From the NCBI RefSeq assembly GCF_029168945.1, contig NC_083604.1:31863686-31927685 (forward strand): DNA of 64,000 bases. Direction: 5' to 3'. Numbering within the stretch: the stretch's first letter is position 1; every line of letters starts with the position of its first letter. Below the pieces are notes generated by a model. That model did not search any database. It saw only the letters and a list, made by a program, of their open reading frames with translations, and had not been told where the DNA came from. This document shows, piece after piece, positions 1 to 12,403 of this stretch. A program made the position numbers and the translations under genes. This DNA is from Cannabis sativa (lineage: Eukaryota > Streptophyta > Magnoliopsida > Rosales > Cannabaceae).

Positions 1-491
1 TTTGTAGCATTAATACAAATATAAGTTTTTATTTTGCAAAACTAAAGTTGAAGCCACGCACCATCTCCAGAGGCTGCGATTCTAACAAAGAAGAAAGATA
101 GAAGAAAAAAGTGGTATGAAGCTTTACGTACAAAATCATCTCCTTCGGCTCCAACAAATTTTCAAAAATCATTGAAAGAGTTACTGACCTTTGGCTCAAG
201 AGAATGACTTAGAGGAAGAGGAAGAGAGATTGGGATTTGGGTTGCGAAGGGGGCATAGCAGAGATTGCGATATGGTTAATGGTTATTCTAGGTTGCGATG
301 GGTTGCAATTTAGGTTGCGACAGAGCATGACTGAGATTGTGATATGGTTTAAAGGTGATTTAGGATTGCGACTAAGCATGATTGAGATTGTGATATTAAT
401 GGTGATTTAGGATTGCGATTTAGGTTGCAATATTGGTGGCGATTTGTGCGGCAATATCAATTGAACCTTTTTAGTTTTGTTTAGAAAATCA
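1..491. other. flank with degenerate ~50-bp tandem repeat
   Basis: No gene is visible. Between about 310 and 430 a unit of roughly 50 bp is repeated about 2.3 times: each copy starts near TTGCGAC, has GCATGAxTGAGATTGTGATA in the middle and ends GGTGATTTAGG. A looser relative lies at 235-290. The last five bases (487-491, AATCA) would be the left target-site copy of element C1, but C1's right end is lost, so this cannot be confirmed. Confidence 0.5.
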
Positions 492-2310
492 TGCTGGGTT
501 TTATGCCCTAAATAAAACTCCATTTCAATATAATCTATTTTATTCAACATCAATTGTGTATGTTTTAGTTCTTTTTATCAATTGCTTGTCTATTTGATTT
601 ATAAATTCATCTTAAACCCTTTTCACATACTTGATCCTGTTGAATAAAGTTTCCTAGATTTATCAGACACAGGGTTTTACTGATATGATAATCTACAACA
701 AGAGTTTACTTGCATTTGGAGAAATGCTATGTTCTTTCCAGAACATTGGTTAAAGTAAAGCTCAGGTTGGATGCATGGAGTATGCATCGGAAGGGACCGA
801 TATTGAACTTTGACTTAGATTTATTAAACTTACCGTAAAATCTATTCAAGTCAATATCGCTTAGTTGATCCTAGATCAAATGTTCTTAATCCTGTTATGA
901 TTAGGCTCAATCTTGAAAGGCTATTCGTGTTCTTTGATTTGTTAGTTAAACCTACTTTTAGGTCAGGGTGGATACGTACATTTTGGGAACACGGTAGTGC
1001 AATTGAGTGGGAGCGCTGACATAAACATGGAATCTATAACTTCTATCTGGCGAATAGTAAGCAAAGGATGATCTCCTTCGAGCTTGACCAAACGAACATA
1101 AATGGTGGAGTACTCATTTCACATAAGCTGAAATATCATTTATACGGGGTCAAGTGTTTTAAGGATAAAATACATAGTAGGGTGTAACGGTAATCTAATC
1201 CCTTTACAGTGTAGATCATTCTTATAGAGGATCATTGATCAAATTAGGATTATAACAATGGATAACTAATGATGTGTCTATATGGTGGAACATATAGAGC
1301 ATTCTATATACTGAGAGTGCAATTCTAAGTTCTATGCGTGGATTCAACGAAGAATTAATAAGTTAGTGAATTTTAGTGATAAATTCTTGATCTACTTATT
1401 GGAAGCTCGGTTATATAGACCCATGGTCCCCGCACTAGTTGAGATAATATTGTTTGTAAGACTCGTGTGATTGGTTTTGATTAATCAATTATAATTCTCA
1501 AATTAGACTATGTCTATTTGTGAAATTTTCACTAAGTAAGGGCGAAATTGTAAAGAAAGAGTTATTAGGGGCATATTTGTTAATTATGATACTTTGTATG
1601 GTTCAATTAATAAATATGATAAATGACAATATTATTTAATAATTATTTATAGTTATTAAATAGTTAGAATTGGCATTTAAATGGTTGAATTAGAAAATTG
1701 GCGTTTTTGAGAAAATCAGATACAAAAGTGATAAACTGCAAAATTGCAAAAAGTGAGGCCCAAATCCAATAAGCCATGGCCGGCCACTTTTATAGGATTT
1801 ATCCTCTGATATTTTCATTATTTTAATGCCAAATAATTCAAACCTAACCCTAGTGGAATGCTATAAATAGATAGTGAAGGCTTCAGGAAAATTACACTTT
1901 TCATTCAGAAAAACCTGAGCCTCTCTCTCTACCTTTGGCCGCCACTCTCTCTCTCTCTTCTTCCTTAGTATTTCGATACCCCTTAGTGATTAGAGTAGTG
2001 CCCACACACAGCAAGCAATACCTCAATCATAGTGAGGAACATCGTGAAGAAAGATTTTCAGCAAAAGGAGTTTCAGCATCAAAGATTCAGAGAAAGAGAT
2101 CCAGGTTCAGATCTTGATAATACTCTGCGACAGAAAGGATACAAGGGTTAGAGATCTGAACGGAAGGAGTCATTTAATTCCACTGCACCCAATGTAAGGT
2201 TTCCTAAACTTTATATGTGTTTATTTCATCGTTTTAGAAAGTTCATATTTAGGGTGTTAATCAACATACTTGTTAGTAGATCTAAGATCCTGGTAAAATA
2301 ATTTCCAACA
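492..2310 (+). repeat. C1 5' LTR
   Basis: Starts TGCTGGG (family consensus TGTTGGG) and ends TTTCCAACA, immediately followed by the primer-binding site. It is 1819 bp, shorter than the ~1.9 kb norm here because it lacks stretches present in the 3' copy (for example one after the TTCAACATCAAT stretch near 10645 and one at 10757-10800). A TATA box lies at 1862-1869 and a CT-rich stretch at 1920-1960 just downstream. Confidence 0.93.
1862..1869 (+). promoter_or_regulatory. TATA box of C1 5' LTR
   Basis: TATAAATA in the context GCTATAAATAGATAGTG. The same box and context recur in the other copia LTRs, e.g. 21816-21823 and, on the minus strand, 13630-13637 and 53802-53809. It marks the likely U3/R boundary region; transcription would start some 30 bases downstream. 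Confidence 0.75.
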
Positions 2311-2312
2311 AC

Positions 2313-2325
2313 TGGCCTCAGAGCC
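2313..2325 (+). promoter_or_regulatory. primer-binding site, variant initiator-Met type
   Basis: TGGCCTCAGAGCC begins two bases after the LTR end. It matches the usual plant initiator-Met site TGGTATCAGAGCC except for CC in place of TA. The same variant, or a one-base derivative, is present in C2, M1 and M3, so it is a family trait and not a mutation of this copy. Confidence 0.8.
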
Positions 2326-4020
2326 ATGGTAATTGATTTGCTTGCAAGAAATTTGGACTTTAAAACGATTGTTTGATGTTTTGGATGGTATCATGTTGTA
2401 TTGAGTGTTATTTGATTATTGATTATTGATGTTTGTGAATTTTCGTGCAAAATAATTGAATATCTGTTTCTGGAATTATTTTTATACGATAGTATGGAAA
2501 AAAATTAAGCAAGTTACTTTTTTACAAAACTCAATTTCGATTTAACTTCCGATTTTTTGTGTAGTTCTGTATTTATACATTTACTATTCCTAATTCAATT
2601 CTAATTATCATAATTAATTTTTTTAATATTTTTTAAATTTAATTCATGATATGAGTGTAATTTGAATTTGAAAAATAGTAAATATCTATCTTTTTTGCTT
2701 AATTATCTATCTTATTTTTAAATTTGATTATATCTTATCTTATTTTTAAATTTAAGGTCAGATTTTAATTTTTTTTGAATTAAATCTTTTTTAAATAATT
2801 TGACCTTATTTAAATTTTAAAATAAGATAACTATAATCATGTAATTTTAAATAGATGTAAGATATTTTGCTAACTTTTAAATTTTGTTATTTTATTTATT
2901 TAAATTACATTTAAAATCTGAAAAATATATTCATTTATCTTTTTTTAATTTTTATTTATAAAATAACATTAAATTTTTTAAATAGTAGTTAGCAAATTTT
3001 GAAATGATATTTAGGTTGGTTGAAACTTAATTTTTCAAAATTGTAGGTTTAATTTAAATATTTTTTTTTAAATTTCGAAATTTTTCAATTTTTTTTTTTA
3101 AATTTTCGAAAATAATTTTTTATTTATTTAATTAATTATTTTTTCGAAATTATTTATTTAAAATTAAATAAATCTGACATCCAACTATCCAGCTAACTTT
3201 GTTGCAGGAGTATGTGTTTTAGCTTGTTTGTAAGTTTTTAAAACCTATTATTACTTGATTGCAAATAGCCATGGTTAACTTTTTGCCAGATCTAATAATG
3301 TGATGGCTCCCTTGGTCAAGTAAATAATTTGTAATAGGTAAATTTACAATCTTCTTTCATCTGTGTATGACCTAGCAACATGATAGGACCCATCCAAAGT
3401 ATGCCTGTGTGAGCCTATGTGTTTAATTTCATTATAGATGCATATAGGTTGTTGTTGCTAAATAAAATGTCATAGTTCTTGATAGATTTTATTTAGGCCC
3501 ATTTAGTTTTTGGGCCTACTCAATTAATAACAGTTGTTCATTTTAAGGTTAAATTCCTCTCTTTTGGGCCTTGTGTGAGAGTTGGGAGTCATAGAAGTGG
3601 GTACGACATACTGAACCCAGCACCCCCTCACATGAACCACCCCAATTGTGAAGGCCCATTTGCCTGATTTGAATAACTGTACTAGGTTAATTAAATTAGT
3701 TTAACCTAATAAAATTGATTAGCAACATAATTAATTTCATTTATTTTGAAATTAATTTAAGAAAACCATAGTTTAAAGAATTTTATATTCTAAGCTAAAC
3801 TATATGTATTTTCTTGTATTTAATTAAATATAGAATTATAACCATCTAGATTCTTTCTGAAGCTTAATTTAAATTTTTCATTAAATATTCCTATTTAAGT
3901 TGATATTTAGTTATCTACAACTAACCAACTTAAATCTGAATATCCTTTGGATTTAAAATTTCAAAATTAAGTTGAGGAATTTTAGGCATTGGTTATTAAG
4001 ATTCTTTAGATATTTTTTTT

Positions 4021-4102
4021 AAGTTAATATCTTTTCGAATATTAACTTAAAATGGAATATTTTAGATATTTTTTAAGTTAATATCTTTTCGAATATTAAC
4101 TT
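4021..4102 (+). repeat. duplicated 28-nt hairpin in C1 leader
   Basis: A hairpin with perfect 10-bp arms AAGTTAATAT / ATATTAACTT and an 8-nt loop occurs at 4021-4048 and again at 4075-4102, as part of a 54-bp tandem duplication. M3 carries the same duplication reversed (51452-51479 and 51506-51533, the first with small changes). C2 has only one diverged copy without the hairpin near 25905. Confidence 0.75.
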
Positions 4103-4733
4103 AAAATGGAATATTTTCAAATTAAGTGGTTACAACTTAATTTTAATTTAATTAAATCTGATTTGAAAGATATTTAAGTTGATTTTTTAGATACTTCTAA
4201 AACAACTTAAACAAGATATTTTCCAATTTGTTCCATTTTATTCGAATTTATTTTTTGAATTTAAATAATAATTCAAATTTAATTAAAGTTGATTTTTTAT
4301 TTAAACCAACTTTGATTTGTAATTTTTCATTATTATAATATGGAACTTGTTCGATATTTATTCGAATTTATTTTTCGAATTAAATAATAATTGAAAATTA
4401 ATTAAAGTTGATTTTTAATTAAACCAACTTTAATTTGTAATTTTTCATTATTATAATATCGAATAAAATGATTATACAAAATACATATATTTTTTAAATA
4501 ATGAGCTTTTAATCAAGAGACATTCGATCTCCATTGTTGGTTTTACATCGCGTTTGTTTTAGTGAGTAATCCTCCCTAATGGAGGAACGTTCATTAGCAA
4601 TTTCGCACCGTTTAATCTCGAAAGATAAGTAGTTTGTAAGTGTTTTGTATGGTATGGATCACCCTAATGGTGGCGACCATACTTGACTTGCAAATTATGA
4701 AACAATGGTGGAAGCTCATAAGATAGAATTGCC

Positions 4734-4868
4734 TTGACTCTCGCCTAAACGGGACAACGCTGAATTCCAATCTTGATCGAATAAAAGGTTGCTAGAATGG
4801 TTATCATTTTAGATGAGTTGACAACTCTATTCAATGGACGATGCTTTGACTCTCGCCTAAACGGGACA
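4734..4868 (+). repeat. paired leader motif upstream of gag
   Basis: TTGACTCTCGCCTAAACGGG followed by ACA occurs at 4734 and 4846, 112 bases apart. The same pair, at 111-113 base spacing, is found in C2 (27212, 27325) and reversed in M2 (42034, 42147) and M3 (47668, 47779). It sits in an otherwise drifting non-coding leader. Confidence 0.75.
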
Positions 4869-5020
4869 CTGTATCAGTTTGTTGAAAGACCTTGGAAAAT
4901 AAACTATGTTAGATTTAGTATTTCTATAACATATGTAATTATTTGTTATTTTCTGAACATGTGTGTGAATTTATGAACCAAAACCTTACTTCAGTTTTAT
5001 TGATGTGTTGTAGTGTCATT

Positions 5021-6709
5021 ATGAATAACCCTCACCCCGACCCTCTCCTAGTTAATATCTTAGCAAAAGAACTCTATAGTGTGAAAATGCATCCTGGTAG
5101 TTGCATAAACTCGCACCTGTTGATGATGAATCTGAAGTTCCAAATGGCAAATCTACTAAGAATTGATTTATCAAGAGAACAATGGGTCCAACTCATCCTT
5201 AATAGTCTTCCTCCGGAGTATAATGAATTTTTTATTTCTTATATGATCAACAATTTCAACTCCTCCGACATGGACAAGCTCGAAGCAGAATTACGAGCTC
5301 ATGAACGGAATCTGATTGCAATAGGTCCCCCTGGGTTTGCAATTCATAATAAGAGGAAAAGGACTAGGTATGAAGGATCTAGCAAAGCTGCTTCTTCAAG
5401 TACAATTATCAGACATAATCTTCTATGTTCGAATTGTAATGAAATGGGACATCAAGAAGAACGATGTCCCAGGCTTCTAAACAATTCAAACGAAGGTAAT
5501 GCTTTTGTCTTTGAATCATGTATTTTAGAGAACGACAAATCCGTCTGGATTGTTGATTCTGGGTCTACTAACCATGTATGTTCTTCACTGCAGTTGCTTG
5601 AAACTTGGGAAAATCTGCTTCCAGGAGAGTTAAAGCTTAAAGTTGGCAATGGCAAATTAGTGTCGGTGAAAGCTAGAGGAAAAGCCAGCATCAAGTTTCA
5701 ACAAAGATTTTTAATTTTAGAAAATATTTTATTTATTCCAAACTTTAGTAGAAACTTGATTAGTGTCTCATGTTTGCAAACACAATCTTATATATTAAAT
5801 TTTTCGAGTACAAATTGTTCAATTTCTCGTAATGGATTTCAAATATGTGTTGCTACCATGGAACAAGGGCTTTTTGTTTTAAGACCGAATACTCAAATCT
5901 CACTAAATAGTGAACTTTTCAATGTAGCTAAACCTAGAAACCTCAAAAGAAAAGAGATTGATAATGATGATCAAACTTATCTATGGCATTTACGTTTAGG
6001 TCATATAGGCTTTGATAGACTCAATAGGCTAACAAAAGGGGGTCCATTGAAAAATATCGTCTTAGGTGAACTGCCAGTATGCGAGTCCTGCCTAGAAGGA
6101 AAAATGACTAAACGTTCTTTCTCTGCAAAGGGAGAGCGTGCCAAATTCCCCCTAGGGTTAGTGCATTCCGATGTCTACGGACCTTTGAATGTCAAAGCCC
6201 GAGGTGGTTATGAGTATTTTGTCACTTTCATTGACGATTTCTCTAGATATAGTTTTCTTTACCTAATGCAAAAGAAATCTGAAACATTTGAAAAGTTTCA
6301 GGAGTTTCATGCTTTAGCTCAAAACCAATTAGGTAAATCATTAAAGATCTTGCGAACTGATAGGGGTGGAGAATATATGGATATGCAGTTCAAAGATCAT
6401 TTAATTGAACTTGGAATTGAATCCCAATACATTGCCCCAAGCACTCCACAACAAAATGGAGTTGCAGAAAGAAGAAATCGCACTCTTTTGGAAATGGTTA
6501 GGTCTATGCTGAGTTATTCAACTCTGTCTACGTCCTTCTGGGGATATGCTATTCAGATGGCAAATGACATTTTAAATGTTGTTCCATCTAAAGAAGTCCC
6601 TAAGACACCCGTCGAACTTTGGAATGGTCGTACACCTAGTTTACGCCATTACAGAATTTGGGGGTGCCCTGCTCATGTCTTAAGAAAGAAAGAAAGAAGG
6701 CAAACTTGA
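5021..6709 (+). pseudogene. gag-pol: C1 gag-protease-integrase part of copia polyprotein (broken)
   Basis: The first half of a copia polyprotein. I place the start at 5021, not the upstream in-frame ATG at 4943, because the context before ATGAAT matches the gag start of C2. Residues from 5021: a shortened gag (its N-terminal ~90 residues seem deleted), a CX2CX4HX4C zinc knuckle (C136, C139, H144, C149), the aspartic protease motif DSG at 179-181, and integrase with an HHCC finger (H323, H328, C354, C357) and catalytic D384, D447, E483, the expected D,D-35-E spacing. Function in an intact copy: particle protein, polyprotein cleavage and cDNA insertion. The frame is lost in a GAAA run at about 6682-6700 and ends at 6709; 19 bases later solo LTR S1 interrupts the gene. 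Confidence 0.9.
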
Positions 6710-6727
6710 ATCACGTACCGAAGTATG

Positions 6728-8624
6728 TGTTGGGTTTTATGCCCTAAATAAAACTCTTTACAATCTGATTAGTTATCCATATAAGAAATTTGAAGTGATT
6801 GATGTTCGCATGAATTTTTCAAGCTAGTGGATTAATATGTTTATTACATTTACACACAGGATCAGTTAAATCCAGATCATATGTTTATTCACAATTACAG
6901 TATCGTCAACACAGTGGAATGTGATTGTGATCATATGAATCAAAAGTCTTGGTCCCTGTTTCATCGGTGTTATTGGATTTACACTAATGTGATAATCAGC
7001 GATGATGTGTACTTACACTTGGAGTAAGTGTTATGTTCTTTCCAGGACATTAGTAAAGTATGCTAGTTTCGAATGTATGGAGTATACATTGGACTGGACC
7101 GATATTGCAACTAAGTTAAGATATTTTAAACTTACCGTTATATATATATCTTTCCAAGTCAATATCAGTAGTTGATCTTAAGATTAAAAGAATCTAAATC
7201 CTGATATGCTTAGGCTCAACTCAGGAGTACTATTCATGTTCTTTGATTTATTAGTTAAGCCTACTTTTGGGTCAGGGTGATACGTATATTTTGGGAACAT
7301 GATAGTATGATTGAGTGGGAGTGCTGAACATAAATAAGGAATCTATAGCTTCTACTGGTGTATAGAAGTCAAGTGATGATTCCCTTCGAGCTTAGCAAAT
7401 AGAAGTAAATGGATGAGCTCTTGTTTAACTGACTAATCGTTAGATCACTAAACACCATTTATAGGTAGCTAAGTGTTTTAAGGGGCAAAATACATTGAGG
7501 GGTGAGAACGGTAAAGAAATCCCATCTCGATGTAGATCATATATATAGAGGATCTTTAAATCACAATAAGATTATAACAATGGTTAAATGAGATAGCATA
7601 TTGATATCGTGGAACATATAATATGCTCTATATAAGTCTGAGAGTGCAATTCTAAGTTGTAAGAGTGGATTCAACGAAGAGTTAATAAGTAGGAATTTAC
7701 TTGGTAAATTTGGTTCACTTATTGGAAGCTCAGCATATAGATCCATGGTCCCCATTCTAGTTGAGAACATTCTGCTTGTAAGACTCATTAATTGATTCGT
7801 GATTGATCAATTATAATTCTAAAGTTAGACTATGTCTAATTTTATGAATTTTCACTAAGCAGGGGCGAAATTGTAAAGAAAAGAGATTCTAGGTTTATTT
7901 ATTTATTAATGGACTTTATATGTCTAGTTAATAATTAAATTAAATGACAATATTATTTAATAATCTATTTTAGTTATTAAGTAATTACTTTTGGCATTTA
8001 AAAGGTTAGAATTGGAAAAGTGGCGTTTTTGAGAAAATAGAAATAAAATTTGATAAAACGGCAAAATCAAGTGGGGCCCACTAACACACCATGGCCGGCC
8101 ACTTATTGTGGGATTTCAAATTAATATTTTCATTATTTTAATGCCAAATAATTCCTAACCTAAACCTAGTAGTTGCCTATAAATAGAAAGTGATGGCTCC
8201 GTCAAATCACATGCTTTTCATTTGTTTTCTGACAGAAATTTCTCTCTTCAGAAAAACTGAGTCTTCCCTAGTTTCTATACCTGGCCGAAACCCTCTCCTC
8301 TTTTCTCTCTTCATAAATTTCGACCCTAGTGAAAGAGTAAGTGCCCACACACAGCAAGCAGTAACTCAATCATAGATTTGAAGACTGTGAAGGATCAAAC
8401 TTGAAGAAGAAGGACATTCAGGCTCAGATCTTGATTATACTCTGCTACAGAAAGGATACAAGGGTTAGAGATCTGAGCGGAAGGAGACATTAATTCCGCT
8501 TCATCAATGTAAGGTTTTCTTAACTTTATATGTGTTTAATTTATCGTTTTAGAAAGTTCATATTTAGGGTGTTAAACACATACTTGTGAGTAGATCTAAG
8601 ATCCTGGTAAAATAATTTCCAACA
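6728..8624 (+). mobile_element. S1: solo copia LTR inserted in C1 pol
   Basis: A 1897-bp LTR, TGTTGGG to CCAACA, flanked by the 5-bp duplication GTATG (6723-6727 and 8625-8629). No internal region, so this is a solo LTR left by LTR-LTR recombination. Its 5' part (the stretch reading CTTTACAATCTGATTAG) matches the C2 LTR subtype and not C1's own LTRs. TATA box at about 8179-8186. Confidence 0.95.
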
Positions 8625-8629
8625 GTATG

Positions 8630-10554
8630 CATGTTTGTCGGAAATTCTAAAGAGACTAGGGGTGGACTATTTTATAGTCACAAGGATAAGAAAGTTTTTG
8701 TCTCTACAAATGCTACTTTCCTTGAAGAGAACTATATTAAAGACAACAAACTGAAAAGTAAAGTTGTTCTAGAGGAATTGCTATCAGATATAAGTCCTTC
8801 CAATGTTCCGTCCTCCTCCACTCGTGAAGAGGACAATCCCACTCCCTCAGCTGAACCAACTGAGAAATCTACTACTAAAGTTTCTGTTCAGAAGATCACC
8901 GCACCTCGTCGTAGTGGGAGGGTTTCAACAAAACCAGCTCGTTATGGCTTGGATGGTGAAATCAATATGGTCGTTGGTGATGGTATTGATGACGATCCAT
9001 TAACCTATAAACAGGCAATGGCTAGTCCCTAACGGAAACGATGGTCGGCCGGCATGGATTCAGAAATAGATTCCATGAAAAAGAACAAAGTCTGGGAATA
9101 TGTAGACGCACCTGACGACTATCATCCGATAGGATGCAAGTGGGTTTACAAGAAGAAAAGAGGAGCTGGAGGCGAAGTTGAAACTTTTAAAGCTAGACTT
9201 GTAGCCAAGGGTTATACCCAAAGAGAAGGTGTGGACTATGAGGAAACTTTTAGTCCTGTTGCCATGATCAAATCCATCCGATTTCTTCTCTCCATAGCTG
9301 TTGCTTTTGATTGTGAAATCTGAAAAATGGATGTCAAGACTGCCTTCCTTAATGGGGTACTTGAAGAAACCATCTATATGGAGCAACCAGAAGGCTATGT
9401 TCTTCCTGGGCAGGAAAAGAAAGTTTGCAAATTAAATAGGTCTATCTATGGACTTAAGCAAGCTTCTCGCTCATGGAACAAAAGGTTTGATGAAATTATC
9501 AAGACCTACGGCTTTCTTCAGAATGAAGATGAACCTTGTGTTTACCAACTCAAGGAAGACTAAGTAGTAGTATTCCTGGTCCTTTATGTTGATGAAATTT
9601 TGATTATTGGAAACAATGTCAAGAAAATGACTCACATCAAGGAATGGCTTAACACTCAATTCGATATGAAAGATTTGGGTGAAGCAGCCTATGTTCTTGG
9701 TATTCAGATTATCAGAAACCGGAAGAACAGATCTCTTGCTCTCTCTCAAACAACCTACATAGACAAAGTCTTAGAGAGATTCTCCATGAACAACACCAAT
9801 GGGGAAAACATGCCTTCTAGATATGGTATTCGTCTATCTAAGGAACAGTGTCCGACTGATCCTCAAGAGATAGAGGACATGGCGAAAATTCCCTATGCTT
9901 CTGCAGTTGGAAGTCTAATGTATGCAATGTTATGCACTAGACCTGACATCTGCTATGCAGTGGGAATCGTGAGCAGGTATCAGTCTAATCCAGGACATGA
10001 ACATTGGAATGCAGTTAAGTATATTCTGAAATACTTAAAGAGTACAAGGAATCTTGTGTTAGTCTACAAGGGTGGTGCTTTAAATCCCATAGGCTACACT
10101 GATTCAGATTTCCAGGCAAGTCTTGAAGACAGTAAATCTACATCTGGGATGGTGTTTACTCTTGGGGGTGGAGCAGTGGTTTGGAGAAGTGCAAAACAAA
10201 CTGGGATATCGGACTCGACAATGGAAGTTGAATACATAGCTGCAGCCGAAGCTGCTAAAGAACTTGTCTGGCTAAGAAAGTTCTTCACCAGTATAGGTGT
10301 CGTTCCTGGAATGGAAAAGCCTCTTTTGTGATAACAATGGAGCAATAGCAAATAGTAAAGAACCTCGAAGCCACAAGAGAAGCAAACACATTGAAAGGCA
10401 GTATCACATTATCAGAGAATACGTGGCAAGAGGGGATGTACTAGTTGAGAAAGTTGACACAGAGGACAACCTAGCTGATCCATTTACCAAAGTCTTGGCC
10501 GTGACAGCTTTTGAAAAGCACCGTCCGAATTTAGGATTAATTGATATGTACTGA
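8630..10554 (+). pseudogene. pol: C1 reverse transcriptase-RNase H part of copia polyprotein (broken)
   Basis: Resumes the polyprotein after S1: end of integrase and linker (8630-9032), RT (9054 to about 9760) and RNase H (about 10090-10500). RT landmarks are the conserved CKWVYK, KARLVAKGY, MDVKTAFLNG and YGLKQASRSW stretches. RT would copy the element RNA and RNase H degrade it. The copy cannot work: in-frame stops at 9030-9032 (TAA), 9321-9323 (TGA where Trp is expected) and 9561-9563 (TAA), a one-base frameshift near 10325 in RNase H, and at 9585-9596 the active-site box reads YVDE, not YVDD. After the frameshift the RNase H tail with KHIERQYH continues in another frame to 10554. Confidence 0.92.
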
Positions 10555-10570
10555 TTAGTTTTATATTAGT

Positions 10571-10583
10571 GCAAGTGGGAGTG
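10571..10583 (+). promoter_or_regulatory. C1 polypurine tract
   Basis: GCAAGTGGGAGTG directly before the 3' LTR TGTTGGG; the plus-strand primer in reverse transcription. The same tract precedes the 3' LTRs of C2 (39711) and, reversed, of M2 (16040) and M3 (44804). Confidence 0.85.
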
Positions 10584-12403
10584 TGTTGGGTTTTATGCCC
10601 TAAATAAAACTCCATTTCAATGTAATCTATTTTATTCAACATCAATAAAGAAACAGAAATATTTTTCATTCATTTGTGTATGTTTTGGTTCACTTTATCA
10701 ATTGCTTGTTTATTTGATTTATAAATTCATCTTAAACCCTTTTCACATACTTGATCCTATTTATTGTGTTGTCATCACTTTGGAAAGTAAACATGACTAT
10801 GTGAATAAAGTTTCCTAGATTTATCAGACACAGGGTTTTACTGATATGATAATCTACAACAAGAGTTTACTTGCATTTGGAGAAATGCTATGTTCTTTCC
10901 AGAACATTGGTTAAAGTAAAGCTCAGGTTGGATGCATGAAGTATGCATCAGAAGGGACCGATATTGAACTTTGACTTAGATTTATTAAACTTACCGTAAA
11001 ATCTATTCAAGTCAATATCGCCTAGTTGATCCTAGATCAAATGTTCTTAATCCTGTTATGATTAGGCTCAATCTTGAAAGGCTATTCGTGTTCTTTGATT
11101 TGTTAGTTAAACCTACTTTTAGGTCAGGGTGATACGTACATTTTGGGAACACGGTAGTGCAATTGAGTGGGAGCGCTGACATAAACATGGAATCTATAGC
11201 TTTTATCTGGCGAATAGTTTGCAAAGGATGATCTCCTTCGAGCTTGACCAAACGAACATAAATGGTGGAGTACTCATTTCACATAAGCTGAAATATCATT
11301 TATACGGGGTCAAGTGTTTTAAGGATAAAATACATAGTAGGGTGTAACGGTAATCTAATCCCTTTACAGTGTAGAGCATTCATATAGAGGATCATTGATC
11401 AAATTAGGATTATAACTAATGAGGTGTCTATATGGTGGAACATATAGAGCATTCTATATACTGAGAGTGCAATTCTAAGTTCTATGCATTGATTCAACGA
11501 AGAATTAATAAGTTAGTAAATTTTAGTGATAAATTCTTGATCTACTTATTGGAAGCTCGGTTATATAGACCCATGGTCCCCGCACTAGTTGAGATAATAT
11601 TGCTTGTAAGACTCGTGTAATTGGTTTTGATTAATCAATTATAATTCTCAAATTAGACTATGTCTAGTTGTGAAATTTTCACTAAGTAAGGGCGAAATTG
11701 TAAAGAAAGAGTTATTAGGGGCATATTTGTTAATTATGATACTTTGTATGGTTCAATTAATAAATATGATAAATGACAATATTATTTAATAATTATTTAT
11801 AGTTATTAAATAGTTAGAATTGACATTTAAATGGTTGAATTAGAAAATTGGCATTTTTGAGAAAATCAGATACAAAAGTGATAAAACTGCAAAATTACAA
11901 AAAGTGAGGCCCAAATCCAATAAGCCATGGCCGGCCACTTTTATAGGATTTATCCTTTGATATTTTCATTATTTTAATACCAAATAATTCAAACCTAACC
12001 CTAGTGGAATGTGATATATAGATAGTGAAGGCTTCAGGAAAATCACACTTTTCATTCAGAAAAGCCTGAGCCTCTCTCTCTACCTTTGGCCGCCACTCTC
12101 TCTCTCTCTCTTCTTCCTTAGTATTTCGAAACCCCTTAGTGATTAGAGTAGTGCCCACACACAGCAAGCAATACCTCAATCATAGTGAGGAAGATCGTGA
12201 AGAAAGATTTTCAGCAAAAGGAGTTTCAGCATCAAAGATTCAGAGAAAGAGATCCAAGTTCAGATCTTTATAATACTCTGCGACAGAAAGGATACAAGGG
12301 TTATAGATCTGAACGGAAGGAGTCATTTAATTCCATTGCACCCAATGTAAGGTTTCCTAAACTTTATATGTGTTTATTTCATCGTTTTAGAAAGTTCACA
12401 TTT
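10584..12403 (+). repeat. C1 3' LTR, truncated at right end
   Basis: Closely similar to the 5' LTR but contains segments that copy lost. It is followed faithfully to AGAAAGTTCACATTT, then the last ~75 bases, including the terminal CCAACA, are absent. The sequence that follows belongs to M1 on the opposite strand, so 12403 (plus or minus a few bases) is a rearrangement junction. Confidence 0.88.

Larger units (their letters stand above)
2326..5020 (+). other. C1 untranslated leader (AT-rich, no gene)
   Basis: About 2.7 kb of non-coding leader between primer site and gag. 2560-3170 and 3700-4500 are extremely AT-rich. The more complex block 3180-3690 is conserved in C2 (about 23490-24000) and, reversed, in M3 (about 51890-52380). 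The GC-rich hairpin block found in C2 and M1 is absent here: sequence passes directly from GATTTAA to CTTCCGATT near 2545. Two repeat features inside are listed separately. Confidence 0.8.
492..12403 (+). mobile_element. C1: Ty1/copia LTR retrotransposon, Angela/BARE-like, defective
   Basis: The order is 5' LTR (492-2310), primer-binding site, long AT-rich leader, gag-PR-IN-RT-RH, polypurine tract and 3' LTR (10584 on). IN before RT makes it Ty1/copia; the tract GCAAGTGGGAG just before TGTTGGG and the long LTRs resemble the Angela/BARE lineage, which is a family-level inference. Its pol is split by a solo LTR (S1) with a clean GTATG duplication. The element is dead: frameshifts near 6690 and 10325, stops at 9030, 9321 and 9561, and an altered RT active site. 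The right end is missing about the last 75 bases of the 3' LTR, where the sequence jumps into the minus-strand leader of M1. Confidence 0.93.
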
